The notes under the pieces: generated by a model
What the model saw: the letters and a program-made list of their open reading frames with translations, nothing else
Database searches by the model: none
Told to the model about the DNA's origin: nothing
In this document: positions 16,681-24,177 of the stretch, in pieces
Layout: each line of letters begins with the position of its first letter
How positions within the stretch are numbered: the first letter of the stretch is position 1
Made by a program: the position numbers and the translations under genes
Origin: DASSUW01 sp963803335
GTDB lineage: Bacteria > Actinomycetota > Thermoleophilia > Solirubrobacterales > Solirubrobacteraceae
DNA length: 64,000 nucleotides
NCBI GenBank assembly: GCA_963803335.1
Contig: CAWDME010000017.1
Coordinates: forward strand, 6,113-70,112
Direction: 5' to 3'

Positions 16681-16752
16681 ACGCGCTTGCTGATTGACAT
16701 GGGCGGCAGCCTCACGTCCGCGCGCGCCCGCCGTGTGAGGGGCTTGTGAAAC

Positions 16753-17355
16753 TCAGCCCTTGTTAAACGGGCTGACGAACGGGTTCATGCTCGCGTACAG
16801 GCCGTCGGGGTTGGAGTACCAGAGCCAGACGTGCAGGGTCACGAGGTCGGGGTGCCAGAAGAAGAAGGCCGAGCCGGCATCGTTCTTCGGCGCGCAGTCA
16901 GCCTGCGAGGACGCAGTAACGAAGGTCCCGTCGTCGTAGTGACAGGCGGCCGGGAACGAGCCGTACTTCGCGCCCTTCAGCGGCGCCGTCTTCGGCTTCG
17001 TCGGGAACACCCACTCGAGCGCCCCGAGCTGGTACTGGCCGTTGCGGCGCGTATAGACGAGGATCGGCGGCTTGGCGGGATCGAACTTCGTGATGCTGGG
17101 GTTCAGGTAGTGGAACCCCATGTTGTGCATCATCGGCGTGATCTGCTTGTAGCCGGCGGCCTTCGCCTTGGCCAGGTCGTCCACGTAGGGGGCCGTCGCG
17201 ACCCGCATCTTGGCGAGCTGGCGCGCCAGCGTTTTTCCCTTCGCGGCGTGATGGTGGTGGTCCATGGACGCGCCGCTGCTGGCGGCGACGCCCCAGACCG
17301 CGAATGCGGCCAGCGCCGCGGCGAGCGCGGCACGGGCGGGGGTCTTGATCGTCAT
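16753..17355 (-). CDS. Secreted protein of unknown function
   Basis: 200 residues. A signal peptide is evident: basic MTIKTPAR, hydrophobic core ALAAALAAFAVWGVAA, then SSGASMDHHHHAAKGK, where the His cluster directly follows the predicted cleavage region. The mature part has KQITPMMHNMGFHYLNP, PILVYTRRNGQYQLGALEWVFP and a C-terminal SAFFFWHPDLVTLHVWLWYSNPDGLY rich in aromatic residues, with two Cys (CHYDDG, DCAPK) that could form a disulfide. I know no function. The His and Met groups suggest a metal or heme site outside the membrane, which is speculation. Confidence 0.75.
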   Translation of the reverse strand: MTIKTPARAALAAALAAFAVWGVAASSGASMDHHHHAAKGKTLARQLAKMRVATAPYVDDLAKAKAAGYKQITPMMHNMGFHYLNPSITKFDPAKPPILVYTRRNGQYQLGALEWVFPTKPKTAPLKGAKYGSFPAACHYDDGTFVTASSQADCAPKNDAGSAFFFWHPDLVTLHVWLWYSNPDGLYASMNPFVSPFNKG

Positions 17356-17432
17356 GCGCCGACGCTACGGACGGCCCGGTTGCCCGGGCATCGGCACAAC
17401 GACCCATCTTCGCTGCCGGTACTGCCTATCTT

Positions 17433-17597
17433 TCAGCCGAGGACCACGATCAGCAGCACGGCGACGATGATGAAGACGCCGAGCAGCGCATAGGCGGCGC
17501 CGGCCTGCCACTGGTTCTCCCAGAAGCCCGGGCGCGCGCGGTCGCGCGAATGCCGGCCCTCCGGCGGCTCGCCGACCCAGTCGTCGTCATCGCTCAT
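17433..17597 (-). CDS. 54-residue single-pass membrane protein coupled to acyl-CoA dehydrogenase
   Basis: The ATG at 17597 overlaps the acyl-CoA dehydrogenase stop (ATGA). The product starts acidic (MSDDDDWVGEPPEG), continues with a basic and aromatic segment (RDRARPGFWENQWQ) and ends with one membrane helix (AYALLGVFIIVAVLLIVVLG) at the very C-terminus, so it looks like a tail-anchored protein. Codon use matches the neighbours. Function unknown; the coupling suggests it is made with the dehydrogenase. Confidence 0.7.
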   Translation of the reverse strand: MSDDDDWVGEPPEGRHSRDRARPGFWENQWQAGAAYALLGVFIIVAVLLIVVLG

Positions 17598-18838
17598 CTG
17601 ATCTGCCTACCCGAGATCGCGCGCGAGACGACCAGGCGCTGGATCTCGGAGGTGCCCTCGAAGATCGTGTAGATCTTGGCGTCGCGGTGCATACGTTCGA
17701 CCGGGTACTCGCGCGTGTAGCCGTTGCCGCCGAGGATCTGGATCGCGCGCTCGGTCGCCCACACCGCGACCTCGCCGGCCTTGAGCTTGGACATCGAGCC
17801 CTCGGCGTTCTCGAACGGGCGGCCGCTGCGGCCCATCCACGCTGCGCGCCAGACGAGCAGGCGCGCGGCGTCGATCTCCATCTTCATGTCAGCGAGCGTG
17901 AAGGCGATCGCCTGGTTGTCGATGATCGGGCGGCCGAACTGCTCGCGCTCGCGCGCGTAATCGAGCGCGTACTCGTAGGCGGCGCGGGCGATGCCGATCG
18001 CCTGCGCGCCGACGGTGGGGCGCGTCGCCTCGAAGGTCTGCATCGCGGCCTGCCGGCGCGACTCGCCGCCTTCGCGCGCGCGGGCGAGCCGCTCGTCGAG
18101 CCGGTCCTTGCCGCCGAGCAGGCTCGAGCCGGGGACGCGGCAGTCGTCCAGGAACACGTCCGCGGTGTGCGAGGCGCGCAGGCCGTGCTTCTTCACCTTC
18201 GCGCCCATGTTGAGCCCGTGCGTGCCGGGCGGGATCACGAACGCCGCCTGGCCTCGGGCGGCGAGATCGCGGTCGACGGACGCGACGATCACGTGGACGC
18301 CGGCGATGCCGCCGTTCGTGGCCCACGCCTTCTGGCCGTTGAGCACCCACTCGTCCTTGGCCTCGTCGTAGACCGCGCGCGTGCGCAGCGACGACACGTC
18401 GGAGCCGGCATCGGGCTCGGACACGCAGAACGCGGCCACCGCCGGCTCGGACTCGCTGCCGAAGCACTGCGGGATCCACTCGCCCGCCTGCTCGCCGGTG
18501 CCCTGGCCGAAGATCGCCGCGACCGCGAGCGACGTGCCCATGATCGCCATGCCGATCCCCGCGTCGCCCCAGAACAGCTCCTCGTTGACGATCGGGAGCA
18601 TGAGGCCGCTCTCGTCGGCGTAGAACTGGGCCAGCGCCTCGAAGCCGTAGAGGCCGATCTTCGCCGCCTCGGCAATGATCGGCCACGGGGTCTCCTCGCG
18701 CTCGTCCCACTCTGCCGCGGCCGGGCGGACCACCTGCTCGGCGAAGCCGTGGACCCAGTCCCGCACGTCGCGCTGGTCCTGCGTCAGCTCGAGCGAGAAC
18801 GGCGTCTGGGCGGCGGTGGCGGCATCCATGCCGCCCAT
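17594..18838 (-). CDS. Acyl-CoA dehydrogenase
   Basis: 414 residues. Order: helical N-terminal domain with LTQDQRDVRDWVHGFAEQVVRPAAAEWD, middle beta domain with the FAD-binding signature FCVSEPDAGSDVSSLRTRA, and C-terminal domain with RPTVGAQAIGIARAAYEYALDYAREREQFGRPI, ILGGNGYTREYPVERMHRDAKIYTIFEGTSEIQRLVV. The Glu in IFEGTSE is the catalytic base position of the family. It oxidises acyl-CoA thioesters to enoyl-CoA, passing electrons to ETF. The insert ERLARAREGGESRRQAAMQT near residue 255 is longer than in most members. No other beta-oxidation genes are adjacent, so chain length is unknown. Starts at 18838 or 18829 are both possible. Confidence 0.93.
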   Translation of the reverse strand: MGGMDAATAAQTPFSLELTQDQRDVRDWVHGFAEQVVRPAAAEWDEREETPWPIIAEAAKIGLYGFEALAQFYADESGLMLPIVNEELFWGDAGIGMAIMGTSLAVAAIFGQGTGEQAGEWIPQCFGSESEPAVAAFCVSEPDAGSDVSSLRTRAVYDEAKDEWVLNGQKAWATNGGIAGVHVIVASVDRDLAARGQAAFVIPPGTHGLNMGAKVKKHGLRASHTADVFLDDCRVPGSSLLGGKDRLDERLARAREGGESRRQAAMQTFEATRPTVGAQAIGIARAAYEYALDYAREREQFGRPIIDNQAIAFTLADMKMEIDAARLLVWRAAWMGRSGRPFENAEGSMSKLKAGEVAVWATERAIQILGGNGYTREYPVERMHRDAKIYTIFEGTSEIQRLVVSRAISGRQIR

Positions 18839-18856
18839 GCTTAGCAGTGGCGTGCG

Positions 18857-19402
18857 CTAGACGCGCCGCTCGGTGGTGGTGACGGGCTCGTCGACGTGGC
18901 CGTCGGTGCGCTCGAAGCGCCCGTTCGCCGTGGTCGGCGCTGCCGTGTCGTCCTCGACCACGACGTCCTTACGGCGGCCGACACGCGGCAGCATCGCGAC
19001 GATCAGCATTGCCGCCGCGGCCACGCCGAAGGCCAGCATCGTCGCGCGGTTGGCGGCGAAGATGCCGAGCACGTCGTTGCCATCGACGATCGCCAGCACG
19101 CAGGCGACGAGCATCACCAGGCCGCCGAGCATCGACATCGTCTTGGCGCTCCAGTGCATCGGCGCGCTCAGCAGCAGCACGAGGCCCGTCCCGCCGAACA
19201 GCGCCCACGTCCAGCCGTTGCCCTCGATGCCGAGGAACGTGCCGCCGAAGACGTCCCCGTCCGGCGCATGGGTCGTGAAGTTCGTCGAGGCGAAGATCAG
19301 CCCCAGGATGCCCCCGGCCAGGAGGACAAGTCCGATGATGCCGACCGGCCCCTTCGCCAGCGACACGCCCTTCCTCCGTGTAACGCCCTCTGTACGCCTC
19401 AT
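18857..19402 (-). CDS. Membrane protein of unknown function with four helices
   Basis: 181 residues from the ATG at 19402; a GTG 36 bases downstream (VSLAKGPVG) is an alternative start. Four hydrophobic segments are visible: GPVGIIGLVLLAGGILGLIFA, WALFGGTGLVLLLSA, MLGGLVMLVACVLAIV and MLAFGVAAAAMLIVAML, followed by a charged cytoplasmic tail of about 40 residues. The pattern resembles small DUF4383-like actinobacterial membrane proteins, but I cannot confirm the family. It is 18 bases upstream of the acyl-CoA dehydrogenase and in the same direction. Confidence 0.6.
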   Translation of the reverse strand: MRRTEGVTRRKGVSLAKGPVGIIGLVLLAGGILGLIFASTNFTTHAPDGDVFGGTFLGIEGNGWTWALFGGTGLVLLLSAPMHWSAKTMSMLGGLVMLVACVLAIVDGNDVLGIFAANRATMLAFGVAAAAMLIVAMLPRVGRRKDVVVEDDTAAPTTANGRFERTDGHVDEPVTTTERRV

Positions 19403-19456
19403 GGTCCGCTCCTTGAAGAAAGCTGTTAGGAGCGTTGTTCCCGCTTCTCGGCGCGC

Positions 19457-19633
19457 TCAGTCAGCCTGCGGGGGCTCGGACTCGGGCAGTCCGGGCAGCG
19501 GGGCTTCGTCCTCGTCGAGATCGGCGGGCGGTCCGAGCGGCTGGTCGTCGATCTCCGGCTCGCCGTCCGCGGGCGGCGGCGGCGTCTCCGGGATGTCCGG
19601 GTCCTCCGGCGTGATCGGCGTCTGGCGCTCCAT
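19457..19633 (-). CDS. Acidic proline-rich 58-residue protein coupled to serS
   Basis: The ATG at 19633 overlaps the last base of the serS stop. The protein consists almost entirely of Pro, Glu, Asp and Gly (for example PEDPDIPETPPPP, DLDEDEAPLPGLP), so it is expected to be disordered. No family is recognised. The tight coupling to serS and the lack of other readings in the interval support it as a real small gene. Confidence 0.5.
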   Translation of the reverse strand: MERQTPITPEDPDIPETPPPPADGEPEIDDQPLGPPADLDEDEAPLPGLPESEPPQAD

Positions 19634-20856
19634 CACGCCTCCCCTACCCGCAGCTCGGCCGGAGCACCCCACTGCTGCAGGACCTCGGGCACGGCGCGGC
19701 CGTGGTTCTCGAGCAGGGCGATCATGTGCCGCCAGGTCACGGCCGTGCCGTTGAGCGTGTGCACGTGCGTCGGGCCCGGGCGGTAGCGGATGTTCAGTCG
19801 CCGCGACTGGAAGTCCGTCGTGTTGGATGTCGACGTGACCTCGCCGTAGCCGTCGCGGCCGGGCATCCACGCCTCGAGGTCGTACTTCTTGGCGGCGGAG
19901 GAGCCGAGGTCGTCGACCGCGATGTTGACCACGCGGTAGGGGATGTCGAGCGCCTGCAGCAGCTCCTCCTCGATCGCCAGCAGCCGCTCGTGCTCGTCCG
20001 CGGACTGGTCGGCCTCGACGAAGCTGAACATCTCGAGCTTGTCGAACTGGTGGACGCGGAAGATGCCGCGCGTGTCGCGGCCGGCGGCGCCGGCCTCGCG
20101 CCGGAAGCAGGAGGAGAAGCCCGCGTAGCGCAGCGGCAGGACGCCCTCGTCGAGGATCTCGCCCGCGTGCAGCGATGCCAGCGGCACCTCGCTGGTGCCG
20201 ACGAGGTACAGGTCGTCGTCGGGCAACCGGTAGATCTGCTGCTCGGTGTCGGGCAGGAAGCCGGTGCCGTAGAGCGCGTTCTCGCGCACCAGCACGGGCG
20301 GGATCACCGGCGTGAAGCCGTGACCCTCGAGCACCGACATGCCCCAGCGCACGAGCGCGAACTCGAGCAGCACGAGGTCGCCCTTGAGGTAGGCGAACCG
20401 CGACCCGGACAGGCGCGCGCCGGCCTCGGTGTCGATCAGCGGCCCGGCGATCTCGAGGTGATCGGCTCCGGTGGCGCCGCGCTCTCCCACCTCGCGGATC
20501 ACGGTGTCGCTGTCGGCCGCCGTCGGATGAGGCGGGTTGGGCAGCGATGCGAGCGCCGCCTGCAGCTCGGCGTCGCCGTCGGCGAGCTCCTGCCCCAGCG
20601 CCTTCACGCGCTGGGCGACCTCCTGCATGGCGGCGATCTCCTCGGCCGCGTCGCCGCCCGCCTGCTTGGCCGCGCCGATCGCCTTCGACGCCTCGTTCTG
20701 GCGCGCGCGCAGGTTCTCGACCTCGGGCCGCAGCGCGCGCGTGCGCTCGTCGAGCTCGAGCACGCGGTCGAGCCGCTCGTCCGAGCCGTCGCGACGGCGT
20801 GCCAGCGCCTCCCGTACCGGGTCGGGATCGCGCCGGATCTGTTTGAGGTCGAGCAC
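19633..20856 (-). CDS. serS: Seryl-tRNA synthetase
   Basis: 407 residues. The N-terminal coiled-coil arm (about 1-105) starts MLDLKQIRRDPDPVREALARR and contacts the tRNA variable arm. The class II catalytic core has TxE-type loop VGTSEVPLASLHAGEIL, motif 2 FSSCFRREAGAAGRDTRGIFRVHQFDKLE and motif 3 region HTLNGTAVTWRHMIALLENHG with the conserved Arg. It charges tRNA-Ser with serine; two of its tRNA substrates (GCT and TGA) are encoded in this window. Upstream lies the cytochrome c gene, six bases away. Confidence 0.97.
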   Translation of the reverse strand: MLDLKQIRRDPDPVREALARRRDGSDERLDRVLELDERTRALRPEVENLRARQNEASKAIGAAKQAGGDAAEEIAAMQEVAQRVKALGQELADGDAELQAALASLPNPPHPTAADSDTVIREVGERGATGADHLEIAGPLIDTEAGARLSGSRFAYLKGDLVLLEFALVRWGMSVLEGHGFTPVIPPVLVRENALYGTGFLPDTEQQIYRLPDDDLYLVGTSEVPLASLHAGEILDEGVLPLRYAGFSSCFRREAGAAGRDTRGIFRVHQFDKLEMFSFVEADQSADEHERLLAIEEELLQALDIPYRVVNIAVDDLGSSAAKKYDLEAWMPGRDGYGEVTSTSNTTDFQSRRLNIRYRPGPTHVHTLNGTAVTWRHMIALLENHGRAVPEVLQQWGAPAELRVGEA

Positions 20857-20861
20857 GGCGG

Positions 20862-21272
20862 CTAGCCGCCGGAGCCCGATCCCGACTGCTTCGCCGCGTT
20901 GCTGCCGGAGTACTTCGCCACGAACTCGGCGACCTTCTGGGCCTCGTCGCCGGTCACGAGGTTCTGCGGCATCGGCGACGAGGAGAACCCTCCGTTGCGG
21001 ATCGCGTAGAGCACGCTGTCCACGTCCTCCTTGCGGTCGTCGAAGTTCGGGCCGTCCTTGCGCTCGCGCGACTGCACCTTCGTGGCCGACCCCTCGGAGC
21101 CCGCCACCGTGAGCGTGTGGCAGCCGGCGCAGTTCTCGTCGAAGATCTGCGCGCCCTGGTAGTTCGGGTCGTCCTTGGCAAGCTGGATGCCCTGCTCACC
21201 GCACGCACCGAGCCCGAGGGCAGCGGCCGTGAGCGCGGACGCGAGCAGCAGTCGGCGAGGAGACGGCGCCAT
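20862..21272 (-). CDS. Cytochrome c lipoprotein
   Basis: 136 residues from the ATG at 21272. A lipoprotein signal (SALTAAALGLGAC, lipid Cys 24) is followed by one heme-binding motif CAGCH (C48, C51, H52) and a probable distal Met in GGFSSSPMPQNL (about residue 101), as in class I monoheme cytochromes. The C-terminus is a Gly/Ser tail. It should sit on the outer face of the membrane and carry electrons in respiration. It faces a cupredoxin lipoprotein gene across a 36-base divergent gap and is followed by serS. Confidence 0.88.
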   Translation of the reverse strand: MAPSPRRLLLASALTAAALGLGACGEQGIQLAKDDPNYQGAQIFDENCAGCHTLTVAGSEGSATKVQSRERKDGPNFDDRKEDVDSVLYAIRNGGFSSSPMPQNLVTGDEAQKVAEFVAKYSGSNAAKQSGSGSGG

Positions 21273-21308
21273 GAAGGTGGCACAGCATACGGAACAATCC
21301 GGCCCCCG

Positions 21309-21674
21309 ATGCCGCTCGCCTGCGCCATCGCCGTGATCGCTGCGGCGCTCCTGTTCACCGGCTGCGGCGGCGCCGAGCCGGTCGCCCGCGCCCAGGACGG
21401 GCGCGTCGCAGTGACGCTCGACGAGTACCTGATCGCGCCACAGGACGTGAGCGTCCCGGCCGGGCGCGTGACCTTCCACGTGGTCAATCGGGGGCGCCTG
21501 CGCCACAGCTTCCGGCTCTGGGGCGCCGACGGCGAGCCGCTGGCGGTCAAGAGCCTGTTCGCAGGCGACAGCGCGGACCGGACCGCGGTGCTCGCGCCCG
21601 GCGAGTACCGCATGGTGTGCACGATCATGAACCACGCCGAGCTGGGGATGACCGGCAGGCTGGTGGTGCGATGA
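21309..21674 (+). CDS. Cupredoxin (plastocyanin-like) lipoprotein
   Basis: 121 residues from the ATG at 21309. The lipobox FTGC puts the lipid on Cys 19. The mature part has the type 1 copper pattern: His 66 in RLRHSF, then C-x4-H-x4-M (C104, H109, M114). This is a blue copper electron carrier on the cell surface. It is transcribed away from the cytochrome c gene, and its stop overlaps the next start (ATGA), so it heads a three-gene operon with a flavin reductase-like protein and a membrane protein. Confidence 0.85.
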   Translation: MPLACAIAVIAAALLFTGCGGAEPVARAQDGRVAVTLDEYLIAPQDVSVPAGRVTFHVVNRGRLRHSFRLWGADGEPLAVKSLFAGDSADRTAVLAPGEYRMVCTIMNHAELGMTGRLVVR

Positions 21675-22141
21675 AGGACGTGGGGCCCGACCGCTTCCGC
21701 TCCGTGATGGGCCACTTCGCCACCGGCGTCACGGTCGTGACCGTTGCGACGCCCGACGGGCCGGTCGGCATGACCGCCAACGCGGTCACGTCGCTGTCGC
21801 TGGAGCCCGTCCTGCTGCTCGTGGCGTTCGCCAACGACGCGCGTACGCTGCCCGCGGTGCGCGACACCGGCCGCTTCGGCGTCAACGTGCTCGCCGCCGG
21901 CCAGGCCGACCTCGCGCGGCTGTTCGCGTCCAAGACGCCAGAGCGCGAGAAGTTCGCCGGCGTCGCCCACACCGTGCACGACGGCATCCCGGTGATCGAG
22001 GGTGTGCTCGCGTGGGTCGGCTGCCGGCTCGAGCAGCTCATCCCGGGCGGCGACCACACGATCGGGATCGGAGCCGTCGAGGCGGCGGAGACGGGCGCGG
22101 GCGACCCGCTCCTGTGGTTCCGCGGGAGCTACCACGGGTGA
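21671..22141 (+). CDS. Flavin reductase family protein (FMN-binding split barrel)
   Basis: 156 residues. FRSVMGHFATGVTVVTVATPDGPVGMTANAVTSLSLEPVLLLVAF at the start is the signature of the HpaC/flavin reductase-like FMN-binding domain, and FGVNVLAAGQADLARLFA, EKFAGV and CRLEQLIPGGDHTIGIGAV complete it. Members reduce flavins with NAD(P)H for partner oxygenases, or bind flavin for other redox work. No oxygenase gene is near. Coupled at both ends to its neighbours. Confidence 0.88.
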   Translation: MKDVGPDRFRSVMGHFATGVTVVTVATPDGPVGMTANAVTSLSLEPVLLLVAFANDARTLPAVRDTGRFGVNVLAAGQADLARLFASKTPEREKFAGVAHTVHDGIPVIEGVLAWVGCRLEQLIPGGDHTIGIGAVEAAETGAGDPLLWFRGSYHG

Positions 22142-22578
22142 CGGCGTTCCACATCGTCCTCGGCGTGGGGCTGATCGCGGTCAACGCGATCGCCGGGCTG
22201 TACGGCGCGATCGCCTGGTGGCGACATGCGAACGCGCCCGGTTTCTGGCCGCTGCTGCGCGTCGGCCAGGCGCTCGTGGTCATCGAGGCGCTCGACGGCA
22301 CGATCCTGCTGCTGCTCGGCAAGGACCTGCCGCAGCTGCACCTGATCTACGGGCTCGTGCCGCTCGCCGTCTCGTTCTTGGCCGAGCAACTGCGGCTCAC
22401 CGCGGCCGAGACGGTCCTTCAGCAGCACGATCTCGAGGGCCGGGCCGACGTCGAAAAGCTGCCGGCCGCCGAGCAGCAGCAGCTCGTGCGCGACATCCTG
22501 CGCCGCGAGATGGGCGTGATGGCAGCATCCGCGGTCGTGGTCGCGCTTCTCGGGGTACGTGCCGCGGGAGGACTGTAG
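22138..22578 (+). CDS. Conserved four-helix membrane protein
   Basis: 146 residues from a GTG that overlaps the preceding stop (GTGA). Hydrophobic segments: FHIVLGVGLIAVNAIAGLYGAIAWW, PLLRVGQALVVIEALDGTILLLL, LIYGLVPLAVSFLAEQLRL and MAASAVVVALLGV, with a charged loop between the last two. I do not recognise a named family. Its position in an operon with a cupredoxin and flavin reductase, directly upstream of nuoA, suggests a respiratory setting. Confidence 0.7.
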   Translation: MTAFHIVLGVGLIAVNAIAGLYGAIAWWRHANAPGFWPLLRVGQALVVIEALDGTILLLLGKDLPQLHLIYGLVPLAVSFLAEQLRLTAAETVLQQHDLEGRADVEKLPAAEQQQLVRDILRREMGVMAASAVVVALLGVRAAGGL

Positions 22579-22596
22579 GTGCCGTATGCCACTAAG

Positions 22597-22632
22597 TAAC
22601 ACACCCGCACAAACTGCTACAACTCAGCTTAG
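22597..22632 (+). promoter_or_regulatory. Candidate nuoA promoter gap
   Basis: The 54 bases between the membrane protein gene and nuoA are AT-richer than the surroundings and contain TACAAC at 22618-22623, which could be a -10 element placing the transcript start within a few bases of the nuoA GTG (22633). There is no Shine-Dalgarno in front of that GTG, so a nearly leaderless mRNA is possible. No convincing -35 is seen. Confidence 0.3.
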
Positions 22633-22992
22633 GTGATCAGGTCCTATCTCCCCGCGCTCGTGTTTGTCGGGCTGGGAACCGTCCTCGGCCTGGTCTTCGC
22701 GATGCTCAACACGTACATCGGCCCGAAGGGCCGACAGCGCATCGCCACGACCGATCCGTACGAGTGCGGCCTGCCGTCGGAGGTCAAGAAGAACTTCCGC
22801 TTCGGGATCAGCTTCTACCTGATCGCGATGCTCTTCATCCTCTTCGACATTGAGGTGATCTTCCTCTACCCGGTCGCGATCCAGCTGAAGGCGTTCGGGA
22901 CGTTCGCGCTGTGGGAGACCGTCGTGTTCATCGTCCTGCTGGCCGTCGCGTTCGTCTATGTATGGCGGAGAGGAGCCCTCGAATGGAGGTGA
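22633..22992 (+). CDS. nuoA: NADH-quinone oxidoreductase subunit A
   Basis: 119 residues, GTG start. Three membrane helices, with the conserved loop YECGLPSE...RFGISFYLIAMLFILFDIEVIFLYPVA that lies beside the quinone channel of complex I. First gene of nuoA-I, all on the plus strand; it overlaps nuoB by 10 bases. Confidence 0.96.
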   Translation: MIRSYLPALVFVGLGTVLGLVFAMLNTYIGPKGRQRIATTDPYECGLPSEVKKNFRFGISFYLIAMLFILFDIEVIFLYPVAIQLKAFGTFALWETVVFIVLLAVAFVYVWRRGALEWR

Positions 22993-23672
22993 CCCGGCAT
23001 CAGCTCGGTGCTGGCGGCATGGAGGAGTTCCGCTCCCGCCAGCTCACCGCGCGCCAGATGCTCAAGGGCGAGCTGGAGGGCGCCGAGCTCGAGAAGCACG
23101 TCGAGGAGAGCGTCCTCACCACCACGCTCGACAAGGCCGCCCGCTGGGCCGCCGCCAACGCGATCTTCCCGGCCACGTTCGGCCTCGCCTGCTGCGCGAT
23201 CGAGATGATGTCGATCGTCGGCGCGCGCGTCGACGTCGCCCGCTTCGGCGGCGAGGCGTTCCGCGCCTCCCCGCGCCAGGCCGACCTGCTGATCCTGTCC
23301 GGCCGCGTCTCGATCAAGATGGCGCCGGTCGTGCGGCGCATCTACGACCAGATGATCGAGCCGCGCTGGGCGATCGCGATGGGCGCCTGCTCGTCGTCGA
23401 TGGGCGTGTTCAACAACTACGCGATCGTGCCGGCCGACAAGTTCATGCCCGTCGACGTGCACGTGCCGGGCTGCCCGCCGAGGCCCGAGGCGCTGATGCA
23501 CGGCATCCTCAAGCTGCGGGCGATGATCCTCGCCAAGCCCGACCTGGGCTGGCGCACGCGCTACGGCGGCCGCGGCACCGAGGAGTTCGTCGAGTCCGAG
23601 CTGGCGATCGAGCCGGTCGCCGGGCATGCGATCGGCGTCTCCGGCGGCGGGAGAATGGGCACGAGTGCCTGA
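22983..23672 (+). CDS. nuoB: NADH-quinone oxidoreductase subunit B
   Basis: 229 residues from the ATG at 22983. It holds the N2 [4Fe-4S] cluster, last in the chain to quinone: adjacent cysteines C70 and C71 in GLACCAIEMM, then GACSSSMGVFNNY and GCPPRPEAL supply the others. The N-terminus has about 45 extra charged residues (RQMLKGELEGAELEKHVEE) ahead of the conserved core, longer than in E. coli NuoB but common in actinobacteria. It overlaps nuoA and nuoC. Confidence 0.97.
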   Translation: MEVTRHQLGAGGMEEFRSRQLTARQMLKGELEGAELEKHVEESVLTTTLDKAARWAAANAIFPATFGLACCAIEMMSIVGARVDVARFGGEAFRASPRQADLLILSGRVSIKMAPVVRRIYDQMIEPRWAIAMGACSSSMGVFNNYAIVPADKFMPVDVHVPGCPPRPEALMHGILKLRAMILAKPDLGWRTRYGGRGTEEFVESELAIEPVAGHAIGVSGGGRMGTSA

Positions 23673-24177
23673 CGCGACCGGCCTCGAGCTGATCGCGCAG
23701 GACCTGCGCTCCGCGCACGGCGACGACGCCGTCCTGGGCACGCTGTTCTTCCGCAAGAAGGCGGCGGTCGACGTCGCTCCGGCGCACGTCGTCGGTGTCC
23801 TCGCCTTCCTGCGCGAGCGCGGGTTCGGTTTTCTGGCCAGCGTGCACGGCCTCGACTACTACCCCGAGGAGCCGCGCCTCGGCGTGCAGTACGAGCTGCT
23901 CGACATGACGACCGTGGACCGCATCACCGTGCGCGTGCGCGTGCCGACCGACGCGCCGAACGTCCCGTCCGTCACGCCCGAGTGGCCGACGGCCGACCAC
24001 CAGGAGCGCGAGGTCTACGACATGTTCGGCGTGATCTTCGACGGCCACCCGAATCTGCGCCGGATCCTGATGCCCGAGGACTACGAGGGTTACCCGCAGC
24101 GCCGCGACTTCCCGATCGGCGGCGAGCCGGTCTTCTTCACCCACAACGAGCCGCGCACGCCTAGGTACACGCAATGA
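23665..24177 (+). CDS. nuoC: NADH-quinone oxidoreductase subunit C
   Basis: 170 residues from a GTG at 23665. The 30-kDa subunit signature is at the C-terminus: PEWPTADHQEREVYDMFGVIFDGHPNLRRILMPEDYEGYPQRRDFPI. It is a structural subunit of the peripheral arm that docks on NuoD. A separate nuoC and nuoD (not fused) is the usual actinobacterial arrangement. It overlaps nuoB by eight bases and nuoD by four. Confidence 0.95.
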   Translation: MPDATGLELIAQDLRSAHGDDAVLGTLFFRKKAAVDVAPAHVVGVLAFLRERGFGFLASVHGLDYYPEEPRLGVQYELLDMTTVDRITVRVRVPTDAPNVPSVTPEWPTADHQEREVYDMFGVIFDGHPNLRRILMPEDYEGYPQRRDFPIGGEPVFFTHNEPRTPRYTQ

